From Rhizobium rhizogenes NBRC 13257 (GTDB taxonomy: Bacteria; Pseudomonadota; Alphaproteobacteria; Rhizobiales; Rhizobiaceae): 64,000 nt of DNA. Position numbers and translations under genes: made by a program. The notes beneath the pieces are model-generated. The model saw only the letters and a list, made by a program, of their open reading frames with translations. It made no database searches and was not told where the DNA came from. The first letter of the stretch is position 1. Each line of letters opens with the position of its first letter. Shown piece after piece: positions 26,015 through 34,513 of the stretch. Where the stretch lies: NCBI RefSeq assembly GCF_000696095.1, contig NZ_BAYX01000002.1, positions 62,001 to 126,000 on the forward strand. Reading direction: 5' to 3'.

Positions 26015-26040
26015 AATATAGTATACCCCCCTATATTATA
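26015..26040. promoter_or_regulatory. Probable DmeR operator
   Basis: TATA-CCCCCC-TATA at 26022-26035 sits in an AT-rich stretch just before dmeR. A six-base C/G tract flanked by an AT inverted repeat is the type of site bound by CsoR/RcnR-family metal sensors. It lies 19 bp before the dmeR ATG and would overlap the promoter or the start of the message. Confidence 0.7.
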
Positions 26041-26053
26041 ATTCGAGGTCGCC

Positions 26054-26326
26054 ATGTCCCACACCGTTCGTGAACAAGCCAAGCTTCTTTCGCGTGTCCG
26101 TCGCCTGAAGGGGCAGATGGAGGCGGTGGAGCGGGCGTTGGAGGCCGAACGGCCTTGCGGTGAGGTGCTGCAGCTTCTCGCTTCCATTCGCGGCGCTCTG
26201 ACGGGGCTGACCGGCGAGATATTGGACGATCACCTGCAGGAGCATGTGCTTCATGCCGAAAGCGAAACGGCACGCCGTCAGGCGGTCGATGAAATATCCG
26301 ATGTGCTGAAGACCTATCTGCGCTGA
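26054..26326 (+). CDS. dmeR: Ni/Co-responsive CsoR/RcnR-family repressor
   Basis: The 90-residue all-helical metal-sensing repressor begins SHTVREQAKLLSRVRRLKGQMEAVERALEAERPCGEVLQLLASIRGALTGL. His3, Cys35 and His60/His64 (DDHLQEHVLH) are the candidate metal ligands, in the RcnR/DmeR rather than the Cu-sensing CsoR pattern. In Rhizobium, DmeR represses dmeRF and releases DNA on binding Ni or Co. The gene is 37 bp upstream of dmeF on the same strand, with a matching operator in front. Confidence 0.88.
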   Translation: MSHTVREQAKLLSRVRRLKGQMEAVERALEAERPCGEVLQLLASIRGALTGLTGEILDDHLQEHVLHAESETARRQAVDEISDVLKTYLR

Positions 26327-26363
26327 GCAGGGGCTTTGGAACATTCAACAGGAGACGGATGTC

Positions 26364-27329
26364 ATGAGTGGTTCTTCGGATGCGTTGACGCATAGCCATG
26401 TATTTCTGGGTGCCGACCACCAGCGCAATGAGCGCCGCGTCTGGCTGGTCATCGCGCTGACGACGGTGATGATGGCGGTCGAGATCGCCGCCGGCACGCT
26501 CTACGGCTCGATGGCGCTGACCGCCGACGGCTGGCACATGTCGACACATGCCAGCGCCATGCTGATTTCGGCGCTGGCCTATCTCTATGCCCGCCGTCAC
26601 GCGCATAATGCGCGCTTCACCTTCGGCACCGGAAAGCTTGGCGATCTCGCCGGCTTCGCCAGCGCCATCATCCTCGCCATGATCGCGGTGCTGATGGGTT
26701 GGGAAAGCCTGGTGCGATTGATGAACCCGGTCGCGATCAATTTCCACGAGGCGATCGCCATTGCGTCGGTCGGCCTCCTCGTCAACATCGTCAGCGCCTG
26801 GTTGCTGCGCGATGATCATGACCACCACCACCATGGGCATGGCCACGCGCATGATCATCATCACGAGCACGGTCACGACCATGATCATCACCAGGGCGGC
26901 AAGGACAACAATCTGCGCTCGGCATATGTTCATGTCATCGCAGACGCCATGACATCTGTTCTGGCGATCGTCGCCCTTCTGCTCGGCAGCTATTTCGGCT
27001 GGACCTTTCTCGATCCGTTGATGGGCATCGTCGGCGGCCTGGTGATCCTGCAGTGGTCCCTGAGCCTGCTGCGTTCCTCCGGTTCGATCCTGCTCGACTT
27101 CATTCCGTCCGGCGAAGAGCTGCCGGACGAAATCCGGGAGGCCATCGAAACCGGCGACGACCGCATCACCGACCTGCATGTCTGGCAGGTCGGCCCCGGT
27201 CATCACGCGGCGATCGTTGCCGTGGCGACGCCGGAGCCGCGCGATCCTGCCTTCTACAAGGCCCGACTGGCGGATCTGCATGAATTGTCGCATGTCACCG
27301 TTGAAGTCACGGTCGAAAAGGCGGCATAA
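26364..27329 (+). CDS. dmeF: Cation-diffusion-facilitator Co/Ni exporter
   Basis: The 321-residue CDF transporter has six membrane segments. Metal-site residues are D55/H58 in TM2 (LTADGWHMSTH) and His-x-x-x-Asp in TM5 (YVHVIADAM). A His/Asp-rich cytoplasmic loop (about residues 152-178, dense HDHHHHGHGHAHDHHH) lies between TM4 and TM5, followed by a C-terminal cytoplasmic domain. DmeF exports Co and Ni using the proton gradient. Its regulator and operator lie directly upstream. Confidence 0.93.
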   Translation: MSGSSDALTHSHVFLGADHQRNERRVWLVIALTTVMMAVEIAAGTLYGSMALTADGWHMSTHASAMLISALAYLYARRHAHNARFTFGTGKLGDLAGFASAIILAMIAVLMGWESLVRLMNPVAINFHEAIAIASVGLLVNIVSAWLLRDDHDHHHHGHGHAHDHHHEHGHDHDHHQGGKDNNLRSAYVHVIADAMTSVLAIVALLLGSYFGWTFLDPLMGIVGGLVILQWSLSLLRSSGSILLDFIPSGEELPDEIREAIETGDDRITDLHVWQVGPGHHAAIVAVATPEPRDPAFYKARLADLHELSHVTVEVTVEKAA

Positions 27330-27414
27330 GGCGGGTTGAAGGAAGGGTGTGCCAGAGGCTTGCCATATTCCTCGCTTAGCTCTGAATCCGCCTGATTCCG
27401 CTGGAGGTTTCCGC

Positions 27415-28434
27415 ATGCCCACATTGCTTACCCGCCGCCGCCTCTTGGCAGGCTCGGCGCTGCTCCTTCCCGCCCTGACATTTGGCCCGCAAGCCCTGTT
27501 TGCGCAGGATGCCAACGCCAACAAAAGTCCGGACGCGACGGCTCCAGCGCCGGGCGCCTCCGATACGCCGGACAGTTCCGCGGCACCTGACGACGACGAT
27601 GGAATGGACGGCACCCAGGGGGCGGACAATTCCCAGGTGACGGAGGATGCCGACAAGCAGCTTGCGGATCTGGAAAAGAAGACCGGCGGCCGCCTCGGTG
27701 TTTCCGTGCTGGATACCGAAACCAATATTTCGCTCGGCTATCGCGAAGCGGAGCGCTTCGCCCTGTGCAGCAGCTACAAGGCGCTTGCCGCCGGCTTCGT
27801 GCTCGCCCGCGTCGATCAGGGCGTCGAGAAGCTCGACCGTCGCGTCACCTATGGCAAGGATGTCGTCGTCACCTATTCGCCGGAGACTGAAAAGCATGCC
27901 GGCACCGACGGCATGACGATTGCCGAGCTCTGCAACGCGGCCATCACGCTCAGCGACAACACCGCCGGCAATCTGTTGCTCGACAGCTTCGGCGGTCCGG
28001 CGGCGCTGACCGCATGGCTGCGCACGACCGGCGACACCGAAACCCGGCTCGACCGCAAGGAGCCCGATGTTAACCAGGCGATCAAGGACGATCCGCGGGA
28101 TACGACGACACCCGATTCCATGCTGGATACGATCGGGCTTTTGACGCTCGGCAACACGCTATCGGAAACCTCGAGGGATCAATTGTCGAACTGGCTGGTC
28201 GCCAACACCACCGGCAATGCCCGCCTGCGCGCCGGCTTGCCGAAGGAATGGAAGGTTGGCGACAAGACCGGCACCGGCGATAACGGCTCCTATGCCGACG
28301 TTGCCGTTATCTGGCTCCCGGATCGCGGCCCTATCCTCGTTGTGACCTATGTCGGCGAAGCGACCGCGCCTGCAAAAGATATCGAAGCCGTCTTCGCCGA
28401 GGTCGGCAAGATCGTTGCGGGCATGGTGGGATGA
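27415..28434 (+). CDS. Class A serine beta-lactamase with Tat signal and acidic linker
   Basis: The 339-residue protein has a twin-arginine signal (TRRRLLAGSALLLPAL, cleavage near ALFA-Q). An acidic, Pro/Ser/Ala-rich linker of about 45 residues (31-75) follows, then a class A beta-lactamase domain: S119-S-Y-K122 (SxxK), S180-D181-N182, Glu216 in RKEPDVNQA (the general base), and K284-T-G286. All catalytic motifs are intact, so beta-lactam hydrolysis is expected; the spectrum cannot be read. GGAGG precedes the ATG; an upstream frame from 27349 is rejected. It lies 85 bp after dmeF on the same strand. Confidence 0.92.
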   Translation: MPTLLTRRRLLAGSALLLPALTFGPQALFAQDANANKSPDATAPAPGASDTPDSSAAPDDDDGMDGTQGADNSQVTEDADKQLADLEKKTGGRLGVSVLDTETNISLGYREAERFALCSSYKALAAGFVLARVDQGVEKLDRRVTYGKDVVVTYSPETEKHAGTDGMTIAELCNAAITLSDNTAGNLLLDSFGGPAALTAWLRTTGDTETRLDRKEPDVNQAIKDDPRDTTTPDSMLDTIGLLTLGNTLSETSRDQLSNWLVANTTGNARLRAGLPKEWKVGDKTGTGDNGSYADVAVIWLPDRGPILVVTYVGEATAPAKDIEAVFAEVGKIVAGMVG

Positions 28435-28574
28435 AATAGTAGCGCTCTGCAATGCAATCGATAAATCAGGGCGATACGGTCGCGATGTGAATCAGGATCG
28501 CATCGCCTTCATGTGGTGCGAGAAGTTCAGGCGATGAATAGCGCGGTATCCTGAGGCTCCGCGCCCGGCTTTCG

Positions 28575-30083
28575 CTATGTCCCGCAGAAGGTCTGCAGCA
28601 CCCGTTCCGCCGGCCGTGGCGGCTCGGCATAGGGCGCAAAGGCCGGCTGGTCCTCATAGGGCTTGGCCAGCACGGCCAGCAGCGCCTCGAACAACGAAAA
28701 ATCATCCTCCTCGACGGCAGCCGCGATCGCATGCTCGATGCGATGGTTACGGGGGATGAAGGCCGGGTTGACGCCCAGCATCGCCTTTGCACGCGCGGCC
28801 GGCGATTGCGGATCGCGGCCCAGCCGCTCGCGCCAGAGCGAGAGCCAGGGCGCGACGGATAGCGGATCCTTGAAACTCGCGGTGAAGGCAGCCTCGTTGT
28901 CGACGCTTGCGGCAAGCACACCAAGCCGGCGGAAGGTCAGGGTGAAATCCGCCTCCTGTTCCTGCATCACCGCCAGCAGCGACTGGACCAGATCGAGATC
29001 GCTGTCTTCTTCCGTTGCGAGACCGATCTTGGCGCGCATACCGGCAAGCCAATACGTCTGGAAGCGCTCGCCATAAGCTTTAATGATCCCATTCGCCAGT
29101 TCGACGGCAGTATCGAGCGTCGGATCGATCAGCGGCAGCAATGTTTCGCCGAGCCGCGCGAGATTCCATTGGCCGATGGCCGGCTGGTTGGCATAGGCAT
29201 AGCGCCCTTGCCGGTCGATCGAGGAAAAGACGGTGGCCGGATCATAGGCGTCCATGAAGGCGCAGGGGCCGAAATCGATCGTCTCGCCGGAAATGGTCAT
29301 GTTGTCGGTGTTCATCACGCCATGGATGAAGCCCACATGCAGCCAGCGGGCGATCAAGGCGGCCTGCCGGTCGGCCACCGCTTCCAGCAGTGCGAGATAG
29401 CGGTTCTTGCGATCCTTGATTTCCGGATAATGTCGGTCGACGACGTAGTCGGCGAGCATGCGCAGACTGTCCGTATCGCCGCGGGCCGCAAAATACTGGA
29501 AGGTGCCGACACGGATATGGCTTGCAGCGACGCGGGTAAAGACCGCGCCGGGCAGCGCCTCTTCGCGGTAGACCAGCTGGCCGGTGGTGACTGCCGCCAG
29601 CGCCCGTGTCGTGGGAATGCCGAGCGCAAACATCGCTTCGCTGACGATATATTCGCGCAATACAGGCCCGAGGGCTGCCCGCCCATCGCCGCGCCGCGAA
29701 AACGGCGTCGGCCCCGCTCCTTTGAGCTGGATGTCGCGGCGCCTGCCGTTGCGATCGATAACCTCGCCGAGCAGGATTGCCCGACCATCCCCAAGCTGCG
29801 GCACGAAGCCGCCGAACTGGTGGCCGGCATAGGCCATGGCGAGCGGCTGGGAACCAGGCAACAGCGCGTTGCCGGAGAAGATCGCCGCTCCATCCCGCTC
29901 CAGAACCTCGGCGTCCAACCCCAACTCGGATGCCAGCACCGAGTTGAACTTGATCAGCCGCGGTGCCGCAACTGGCGTCGGCGCCTGTTCCGCGAAGAAC
30001 TGTGGCGGCAGGCGCGCGTAGCTATTGTCGAATGGGATGGGCGGTGCCTCGAGCACCGGACTGTCGTGGAGAAAAGAGCTCAT
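28575..30083 (-). CDS. selO: Protein adenylyltransferase SelO (YdiU/UPF0061)
   Basis: The 502-residue pseudokinase-fold enzyme AMPylates Ser/Thr/Tyr residues of redox and metabolic proteins. Signatures seen are YAGHQFGGFVPQLGDGRAILLGE, LKGAGPTPFSRRGDGRAALGPVLREYI, HGVMNTDNMTISGETIDFGP and a C-terminal FCGT. The antepenultimate residue is Cys500, the position occupied by selenocysteine in human SelO. Length matches the bacterial family (about 480-500). It is a single gene, divergent from the parD gene. Confidence 0.93.
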   Translation of the reverse strand: MSSFLHDSPVLEAPPIPFDNSYARLPPQFFAEQAPTPVAAPRLIKFNSVLASELGLDAEVLERDGAAIFSGNALLPGSQPLAMAYAGHQFGGFVPQLGDGRAILLGEVIDRNGRRRDIQLKGAGPTPFSRRGDGRAALGPVLREYIVSEAMFALGIPTTRALAAVTTGQLVYREEALPGAVFTRVAASHIRVGTFQYFAARGDTDSLRMLADYVVDRHYPEIKDRKNRYLALLEAVADRQAALIARWLHVGFIHGVMNTDNMTISGETIDFGPCAFMDAYDPATVFSSIDRQGRYAYANQPAIGQWNLARLGETLLPLIDPTLDTAVELANGIIKAYGERFQTYWLAGMRAKIGLATEEDSDLDLVQSLLAVMQEQEADFTLTFRRLGVLAASVDNEAAFTASFKDPLSVAPWLSLWRERLGRDPQSPAARAKAMLGVNPAFIPRNHRIEHAIAAAVEEDDFSLFEALLAVLAKPYEDQPAFAPYAEPPRPAERVLQTFCGT

Positions 30084-30131
30084 AAGTCTAAGGTAGGGCC
30101 GGCGGGGATGCGGTGCAAGGCGCTTGTCTCC

Positions 30132-30150
30132 AGTAGGAAGTTATCCTACT
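30132..30150. promoter_or_regulatory. Inverted repeat upstream of parD (autoregulatory operator candidate)
   Basis: The perfect 7-bp arms AGTAGGA and TCCTACT with a 5-base spacer end 26 bp before the ATG of the ribbon-helix-helix antitoxin gene. That is the usual position and form of an autoregulatory site for ParD/RelB-type proteins. The AAGGATAG just before the start serves as its ribosome site. Confidence 0.6.
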
Positions 30151-30176
30151 TTCTCCCACTAAGGATAGAGTTTGTC

Positions 30177-30449
30177 ATGAACGAGAAACTCAGCATCTCA
30201 CTTCCCAGCGAAATGGTCGCCGCCATCAAGAGCCGCGTCGATGCCGGAGCCTACGCTTCGACCAGCGAAGTCCTGCGCGCGGCCGTCCGGGTCTGGCTAC
30301 GGGAAGAGGAAGAATATCAGGAACGGATCGCGGCGATCCGGCAGAAGGTCCAGGCATCGCTGGATGATCCGAGGCCAAATTTGACCGGGGAGGAAGTCAT
30401 GCAATATTTCGAAGCCTATGCTCGAGAGGCCGAGCTTGGCTCGAAGTAG
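30177..30449 (+). CDS. ParD-family ribbon-helix-helix antitoxin without a ParE partner
   Basis: The 90-residue protein has an N-terminal ribbon-helix-helix: KLSISLPSEMVAAIKSRVDAGAYASTSEVLRAAVRVWL, with the ASTSEVLR motif of the ParD/CopG clade. Its C-terminal tail (ERIAAIRQKVQASLDDPRPNLTGEEVMQYFEAYAREAE) would normally wrap a ParE toxin. No ParE/RelE gene follows. Instead the VOC gene begins 12 bp downstream, with its Shine-Dalgarno sequence overlapping the parD stop codon. An upstream open run through the selO complement is rejected. Confidence 0.82.
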   Translation: MNEKLSISLPSEMVAAIKSRVDAGAYASTSEVLRAAVRVWLREEEEYQERIAAIRQKVQASLDDPRPNLTGEEVMQYFEAYAREAELGSK

Positions 30450-30461
30450 GAGGTACTGATT

Positions 30462-30839
30462 GTGCGCTTAAACCAGGTGACGGTCACGATGCCGGATTTG
30501 AACGCCGGCTGGGATTTCTATTGTGCCCTAGGTCTCAAGCCGATCGTTGATGCTCGTCCCCGGTATGCGCGTTTTGTCTGCCCAGACGGAGAAAGCACCC
30601 TTTCCTTGCATCAGGGCGAAAAGGGCGGCGGCGGAACAACCGTCTATTTCGAATGCGACAATCTCGACGCAACGGTTGATGCTCTCAGAGCCTCCGATAT
30701 TTACTTCACAAGCGGGCCGGAAGATAAAAAATGGCTCTGGCGCGAGGCCGAGCTATTCGATCCCGGTGGAAATCGCGTCATCCTTTACTTCGCCGGATCG
30801 AACCGTATCGATCCTCCTTGGCGAGCCCCCGCGCAATGA
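30462..30839 (+). CDS. Single-domain VOC family protein
   Basis: The 125-residue protein RLNQVTVTMPDLNAGWDFYCALGLKPIVDARPRYARFVCPDGESTLSLHQG starts at GTG 30462 with AGGAGG overlapping the parD stop. It has the VOC ending ELFDPGGNRVILYF and the metal-site-type residues of glyoxalase/bleomycin-resistance folds. Function unknown. Its tight coupling to an antitoxin-like gene is unusual. It converges on a DUF1697 gene, 12 bp apart. Confidence 0.85.
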   Translation: MRLNQVTVTMPDLNAGWDFYCALGLKPIVDARPRYARFVCPDGESTLSLHQGEKGGGGTTVYFECDNLDATVDALRASDIYFTSGPEDKKWLWREAELFDPGGNRVILYFAGSNRIDPPWRAPAQ

Positions 30840-30851
30840 TGCAAAGCGTTC

Positions 30852-31373
30852 CTAGCCCTTTTCCATCTCCCGCGCCATTTCTGCCAGTTTCCTGACCGTA
30901 TTGAGGTTCCGCGCGGTCCCAAGCTTCAGCGCCGGCAGTTTCAGTTTCGAGCGGCCGGAGCCGTCGGGATAGTGGATATAGATTTCCTTAGCCGCGACAT
31001 GCACCTCTTCTCCGCCTGGTGCCACAAGCTTGTCCAGAGCATCGGCCGGAGCAGCTTCGGGAAGAAAGACGACGAGCAGGTAGTTCGGCTTGGCATGCGG
31101 GAAGGGCGAACCTTCGGCCACCGCTTCCAGGGATTGCCGGCTGCGCAGGATCACGCCCGGTGATTTGCCCATCTTGCGTGCCAATGCCTCTTCCAGGCGC
31201 GCCCGCACCGCCGCCTCATCTTCATCCGAACGGAAGAGCACATTGCCGCTTTGGATATAGGTCTTCACATCCGTAAAGCCGATCTCCTCGCAAAGCGTTT
31301 TCAGCTCCGCCATCGGCAGAGTGCCGGTGCCGCCGACATTGACGGCACGCAGCAGGGCGACATGGACCGGCAT
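30852..31373 (-). CDS. DUF1697 family protein
   Basis: The 173-residue protein PVHVALLRAVNVGGTGTLPMAELKTLCEEIGFTDVKTYIQSGNVLFRS is the diagnostic start of DUF1697 (YdaO-like) proteins, and GRSKLKLPALKLGTARNLNTVRKLAEM is the conserved C-terminus. The family has no established activity. A GGGAGGAG ribosome site precedes the ATG at 31373. It lies 21 bp downstream of oligopeptidase B and is probably cotranscribed with it. Confidence 0.9.
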   Translation of the reverse strand: MPVHVALLRAVNVGGTGTLPMAELKTLCEEIGFTDVKTYIQSGNVLFRSDEDEAAVRARLEEALARKMGKSPGVILRSRQSLEAVAEGSPFPHAKPNYLLVVFLPEAAPADALDKLVAPGGEEVHVAAKEIYIHYPDGSGRSKLKLPALKLGTARNLNTVRKLAEMAREMEKG

Positions 31374-31394
31374 CGGCTCCTCCCGCAATCCCGA

Positions 31395-33488
31395 TTACAT
31401 CTTGCCGGCGACCTTGATAGCGAAGCCGTATTCGAAGGCAATCTCCTCCAGGCGCTGGAAGCGACCGGAGGCACCGCCATGGCCGGCATCCATGTTGGTC
31501 TTCAGCAGGATCGGCGCGTCGCCGGTGGTCTTCTCACGCAGCTTGGCGACCCATTTTGCCGGTTCCCAATAGGTGACGCGCGGGTCCGTCAGGCCGCCGA
31601 GTGCCAGGATAGGCGGGTAGGGCTTTTCGCCGACATTGTCATAGGGGCTGTAGGCGGCGATCTGCTCATACTCTTCCTTGCTGTCGATCGGATTGCCCCA
31701 TTCCGGCCATTCCGGCGGCGTCAGCGGCAGGGTGTCGTCCAGCATGGTGTTGAGCACGTCGACGAAGGGTACTGCGGCAATGACGCCGGCGAATTTCTCC
31801 GGTGCCATGTTGGCGACAGCACCCATCAGCATGCCACCGGCCGAACCACCCTCGGCGATGATGTTCGCGTAGGACGTGAACTGCTGTTGATTCAGATAGT
31901 CGGCCGCCGAGATGAAGTCCTTGAAGGTATTGGTCTTCTTGTCCATCTTGCCGTCTTCGTACCAGGCAAAGCCCTTGTCCTTGCCGCCACGGATATGGGC
32001 GATGGCATAGACGAAACCGCGATCGGCAAGCGACAGGCAGTTGGTGTTGAACCCGGCCGGAATGGTGACGCCGTAGGCGCCGTAGCCGTAAAGCAGACAG
32101 GGTGCTGAGCCGTCGAGCGGCGTATCCTTGCGATAGAGAAGGGTGACCGGCACCGTTTCTCCGTCCCATGCCGGCGCGAAGACGCGACGGGTGACGTAGT
32201 CGTCCGGATTGTGGCCGGAGGGAACTTCCTGCGTCTTCAACAGGCTGCGCTCGCGCGTCACCATGTTGTAGTCGTAGAGCTGGCTCGGCGTCGTCATCGA
32301 GGAATAGGAGAAGCGGATGACGTCGGTATCGTATTCGGCGGCACCCTGCAGGCCCAGCGAATAGGCTTCCTCATCGAAGGCAATCGCATGTTCTTCGCCG
32401 GAGACGCGGTCGCGGATGACGATCCGGGGCAGGCCGTCTTTGCGCTCCAGCCAGATGAGATGGCGGGCATAGGCCATATGGCTGAGGATCAGCTTGCCCG
32501 GCTTGTGGGCCACGACATCGCGCCAGTTTTCCTTGCCTGGTTTGTCGACCGGCGTCTCCATGATCTTGAAATCCTTGGCGTCGCCGTCGTTGGTGAGAAT
32601 GTAGAAGACGTCGCCGCCTTCCGTCATCTCATATTCGATGCCGGTGTCGCGCTCGGCTACCAGCTTCGGCTCGGCCGTCAGGTCCGACGTCGGGATCAGG
32701 CGGTATTCGCTGGTCTCGTGATCGTGGATGTCGATGAAGATGTAGTCGTCGAGCAGCGAACCGCCGACGCCCATGAAGAAGCCCGAATCTTCTTCCTCGT
32801 AGATCAGCCGGTCTTCCGATTGCGGTGTGCCGACAATGTGATGGAAGATCTTCGACGGACGATGGTTTTCGTCCTGCAGCGTATAGAAGAAACTCTTGCC
32901 GTCTGGCGCCCAGACGCCGTCGCCGCCGGTGTTCTCGATCACGTCGGCAAGGTCCTCGCCAGTGTCGAGATTGCGGACCTTCAGTGTGAAATATTCCGAG
33001 CCCTTGTCGTCATAGCCCCAGATGCCGTGGCTGTGATCGGTGGAATGGTCGATGCCGGAGAGGCGGAAATAGGACTTGCCCTCATTCTCCTTGTCGCCGT
33101 CGAGAAGCAGCTTGCGTTCGCCGCCGTCGCGCGCCTCGCGAAAGTAGTGCGGCTGCTCACCGCCGGTAACGAACAGCGTGCCATAGGAGTAGGGACCGTC
33201 CTTGACCGGCACGGAACTGTCATCCTCCTTGATGCGGCCTTTCATCTCGGCAAACAGCAGCTTCTGCAGCTCTTTCGTATCCGCCATGGCGGCGTTCATA
33301 TAGGTATTCTCGGCCTCCAGATGCGTGCGGATTTCCGGATCGAGGATCGAGGTGTCCTTGAACATCGCCTGCCAGTTGTCGGCGCGCAGCCAGGCGTAAT
33401 CGTCGCTGCGGGTGATGCCGTGGCGCGTATCCGTAACCGGCTTTTTCGGCGCGGCGGGCGGGGCGGGGAGGTTCTTGAATGAAGACAC
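31395..33488 (-). CDS. ptrB: Oligopeptidase B (S9 family)
   Basis: The 697-residue cytosolic serine peptidase hydrolyses short peptides after basic residues. An N-terminal seven-bladed propeller is followed by an alpha/beta-hydrolase domain. The catalytic triad is Ser549 in EGGSAGGML, Asp635 in GGLTDPRV and His670 in MDAGHGGAS. The conserved LLYGYGAYGVTIPAGFN and AHIRGGKDKGFAWYEDGK segments are typical of the family. It starts at GTG 33488 with a weak ribosome site. Confidence 0.93.
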   Translation of the reverse strand: MSSFKNLPAPPAAPKKPVTDTRHGITRSDDYAWLRADNWQAMFKDTSILDPEIRTHLEAENTYMNAAMADTKELQKLLFAEMKGRIKEDDSSVPVKDGPYSYGTLFVTGGEQPHYFREARDGGERKLLLDGDKENEGKSYFRLSGIDHSTDHSHGIWGYDDKGSEYFTLKVRNLDTGEDLADVIENTGGDGVWAPDGKSFFYTLQDENHRPSKIFHHIVGTPQSEDRLIYEEEDSGFFMGVGGSLLDDYIFIDIHDHETSEYRLIPTSDLTAEPKLVAERDTGIEYEMTEGGDVFYILTNDGDAKDFKIMETPVDKPGKENWRDVVAHKPGKLILSHMAYARHLIWLERKDGLPRIVIRDRVSGEEHAIAFDEEAYSLGLQGAAEYDTDVIRFSYSSMTTPSQLYDYNMVTRERSLLKTQEVPSGHNPDDYVTRRVFAPAWDGETVPVTLLYRKDTPLDGSAPCLLYGYGAYGVTIPAGFNTNCLSLADRGFVYAIAHIRGGKDKGFAWYEDGKMDKKTNTFKDFISAADYLNQQQFTSYANIIAEGGSAGGMLMGAVANMAPEKFAGVIAAVPFVDVLNTMLDDTLPLTPPEWPEWGNPIDSKEEYEQIAAYSPYDNVGEKPYPPILALGGLTDPRVTYWEPAKWVAKLREKTTGDAPILLKTNMDAGHGGASGRFQRLEEIAFEYGFAIKVAGKM

Positions 33489-33781
33489 TGAAGGGCTTTC
33501 TCTGGGCTGAAAGTCGGGTATGCGATGAAAGAGAAATAGAGGGCGCTTGGCCGAGGTTCAAGCGGCAATTGCCGGCTCAAGCCTCGTGCAAGCGGATGAT
33601 CCTACCTTGGGGTCGAGCTGACGATGATAGAAGGTCGCGCACAAGGTTGCCTTGATGTGACCACATTCTTTAACGAAGTCCGCTTAGCGTCGCGTCGATA
33701 GTAAGTGTTTCTTAGAATCGCTTTCCCCCGTGGAGCAGACGCAGCCAGCCCGGAAAACAAACAAATGAGGGACCGGTCTTC

Positions 33782-34171
33782 ATGCTGAAGTTCATCGCCA
33801 TTCTCCTGCCTTTGGCCTCCATCGCGACCTCGGCGCTCGCCGTCGATGCGACCATGAAGAAGGAGCTGGAAAAGCTTGATCCTTCCGAGCGGATGGAGCA
33901 GGCCTGCGATGCGGAGGCGATGAAGCGGATCGGCACCGAGAAGACCGGCTTCAAGCCGGACAAGGTCATCGCCTATACCTTCGGCGATCCCAACATGGAG
34001 CCGGATTCGATGAATGCTCCCGGCGCCGTCTTCCGCAGCAAGGGCGATTGGTATCATCTCTCCTATAAGTGCACGACCGACGCGGAGCATGTTGACGTGC
34101 GCAATCTCAGCTTTCAGATCGGCGACAAGGTGCCGCGCGACAGCTGGCAGAAATACTATCTCTACGATTAA
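33782..34171 (+). CDS. DUF930 secreted protein
   Basis: The 129-residue protein has a signal peptide (residues 1-20, SALA-VDA). The mature part has two cysteines, in EQACDAEAMKRI and LSYKCTTDA. The pattern LDPSERMEQACDAEAMKRI, the FGDPNMEPDSMNAPGAVFRSKGDWYHLSYKC core and KYYLYD at the end match DUF930. Function unknown; probably periplasmic. It converges on cbpM with 6 bp between stops. Confidence 0.85.
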   Translation: MLKFIAILLPLASIATSALAVDATMKKELEKLDPSERMEQACDAEAMKRIGTEKTGFKPDKVIAYTFGDPNMEPDSMNAPGAVFRSKGDWYHLSYKCTTDAEHVDVRNLSFQIGDKVPRDSWQKYYLYD

Positions 34172-34177
34172 TAGCTT

Positions 34178-34510
34178 TCAGCGCCGTTCATGACGCTCCA
34201 GGCGGTCAAGTTCGGAGAGGATATGCTCCTGCACATCGGGGCTTTGGCGGGAGACGGCATCCGTCAGTTCGCGCAATGTCGATCGCAGCCCATGAAGCTG
34301 ATCGACCAGATCCATGACCAGGTCGACGCCAGGTTCATTGAGGCCCATCGCGTCGAGCAGATCGAGGATCAACTGTCCGCGGGCGAGATCCGCATCGCGG
34401 AAATGCCGGCCTTCTTCCGTGGTTTCTGGAATGAGCCAGCCCTGGCCAATCCAGACTTCCAGCACCGTGACATCGATCTCGAGGCGCAGACGAAACTCGC
34501 TCTCGTTCAT
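34178..34510 (-). CDS. cbpM: Chaperone modulator CbpM
   Basis: The 110-residue protein LRLEIDVTVLEVWIGQGWLIPETTEEGRHFRDADLARGQLILDLLDAMGLNEPGVDLVMDLVDQLHGLRSTL has the MerR-like N-terminal helix-turn-helix fold and helical tail of CbpM. In E. coli, CbpM binds the J-domain of CbpA and inhibits its co-chaperone activity and DNA binding. The stop of cbpA lies 3 bp upstream, so the two are one operon. Confidence 0.9.
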   Translation of the reverse strand: MNESEFRLRLEIDVTVLEVWIGQGWLIPETTEEGRHFRDADLARGQLILDLLDAMGLNEPGVDLVMDLVDQLHGLRSTLRELTDAVSRQSPDVQEHILSELDRLERHERR

Positions 34511-34513
34511 GGC

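Noticed and set aside
26031..27725. A 564-codon minus-strand open frame across dmeR, dmeF and part of the beta-lactamase gene
   Set aside because: It is antisense to three well-supported genes and its sequence is low-complexity His/Arg/Asp, as expected for the complement of a His-rich transporter.
29169..30176. A long plus-strand open frame running into parD
   Set aside because: It is antisense to selO; only the segment from the ATG at 30177 resembles a ribbon-helix-helix protein and it has its own ribosome site.
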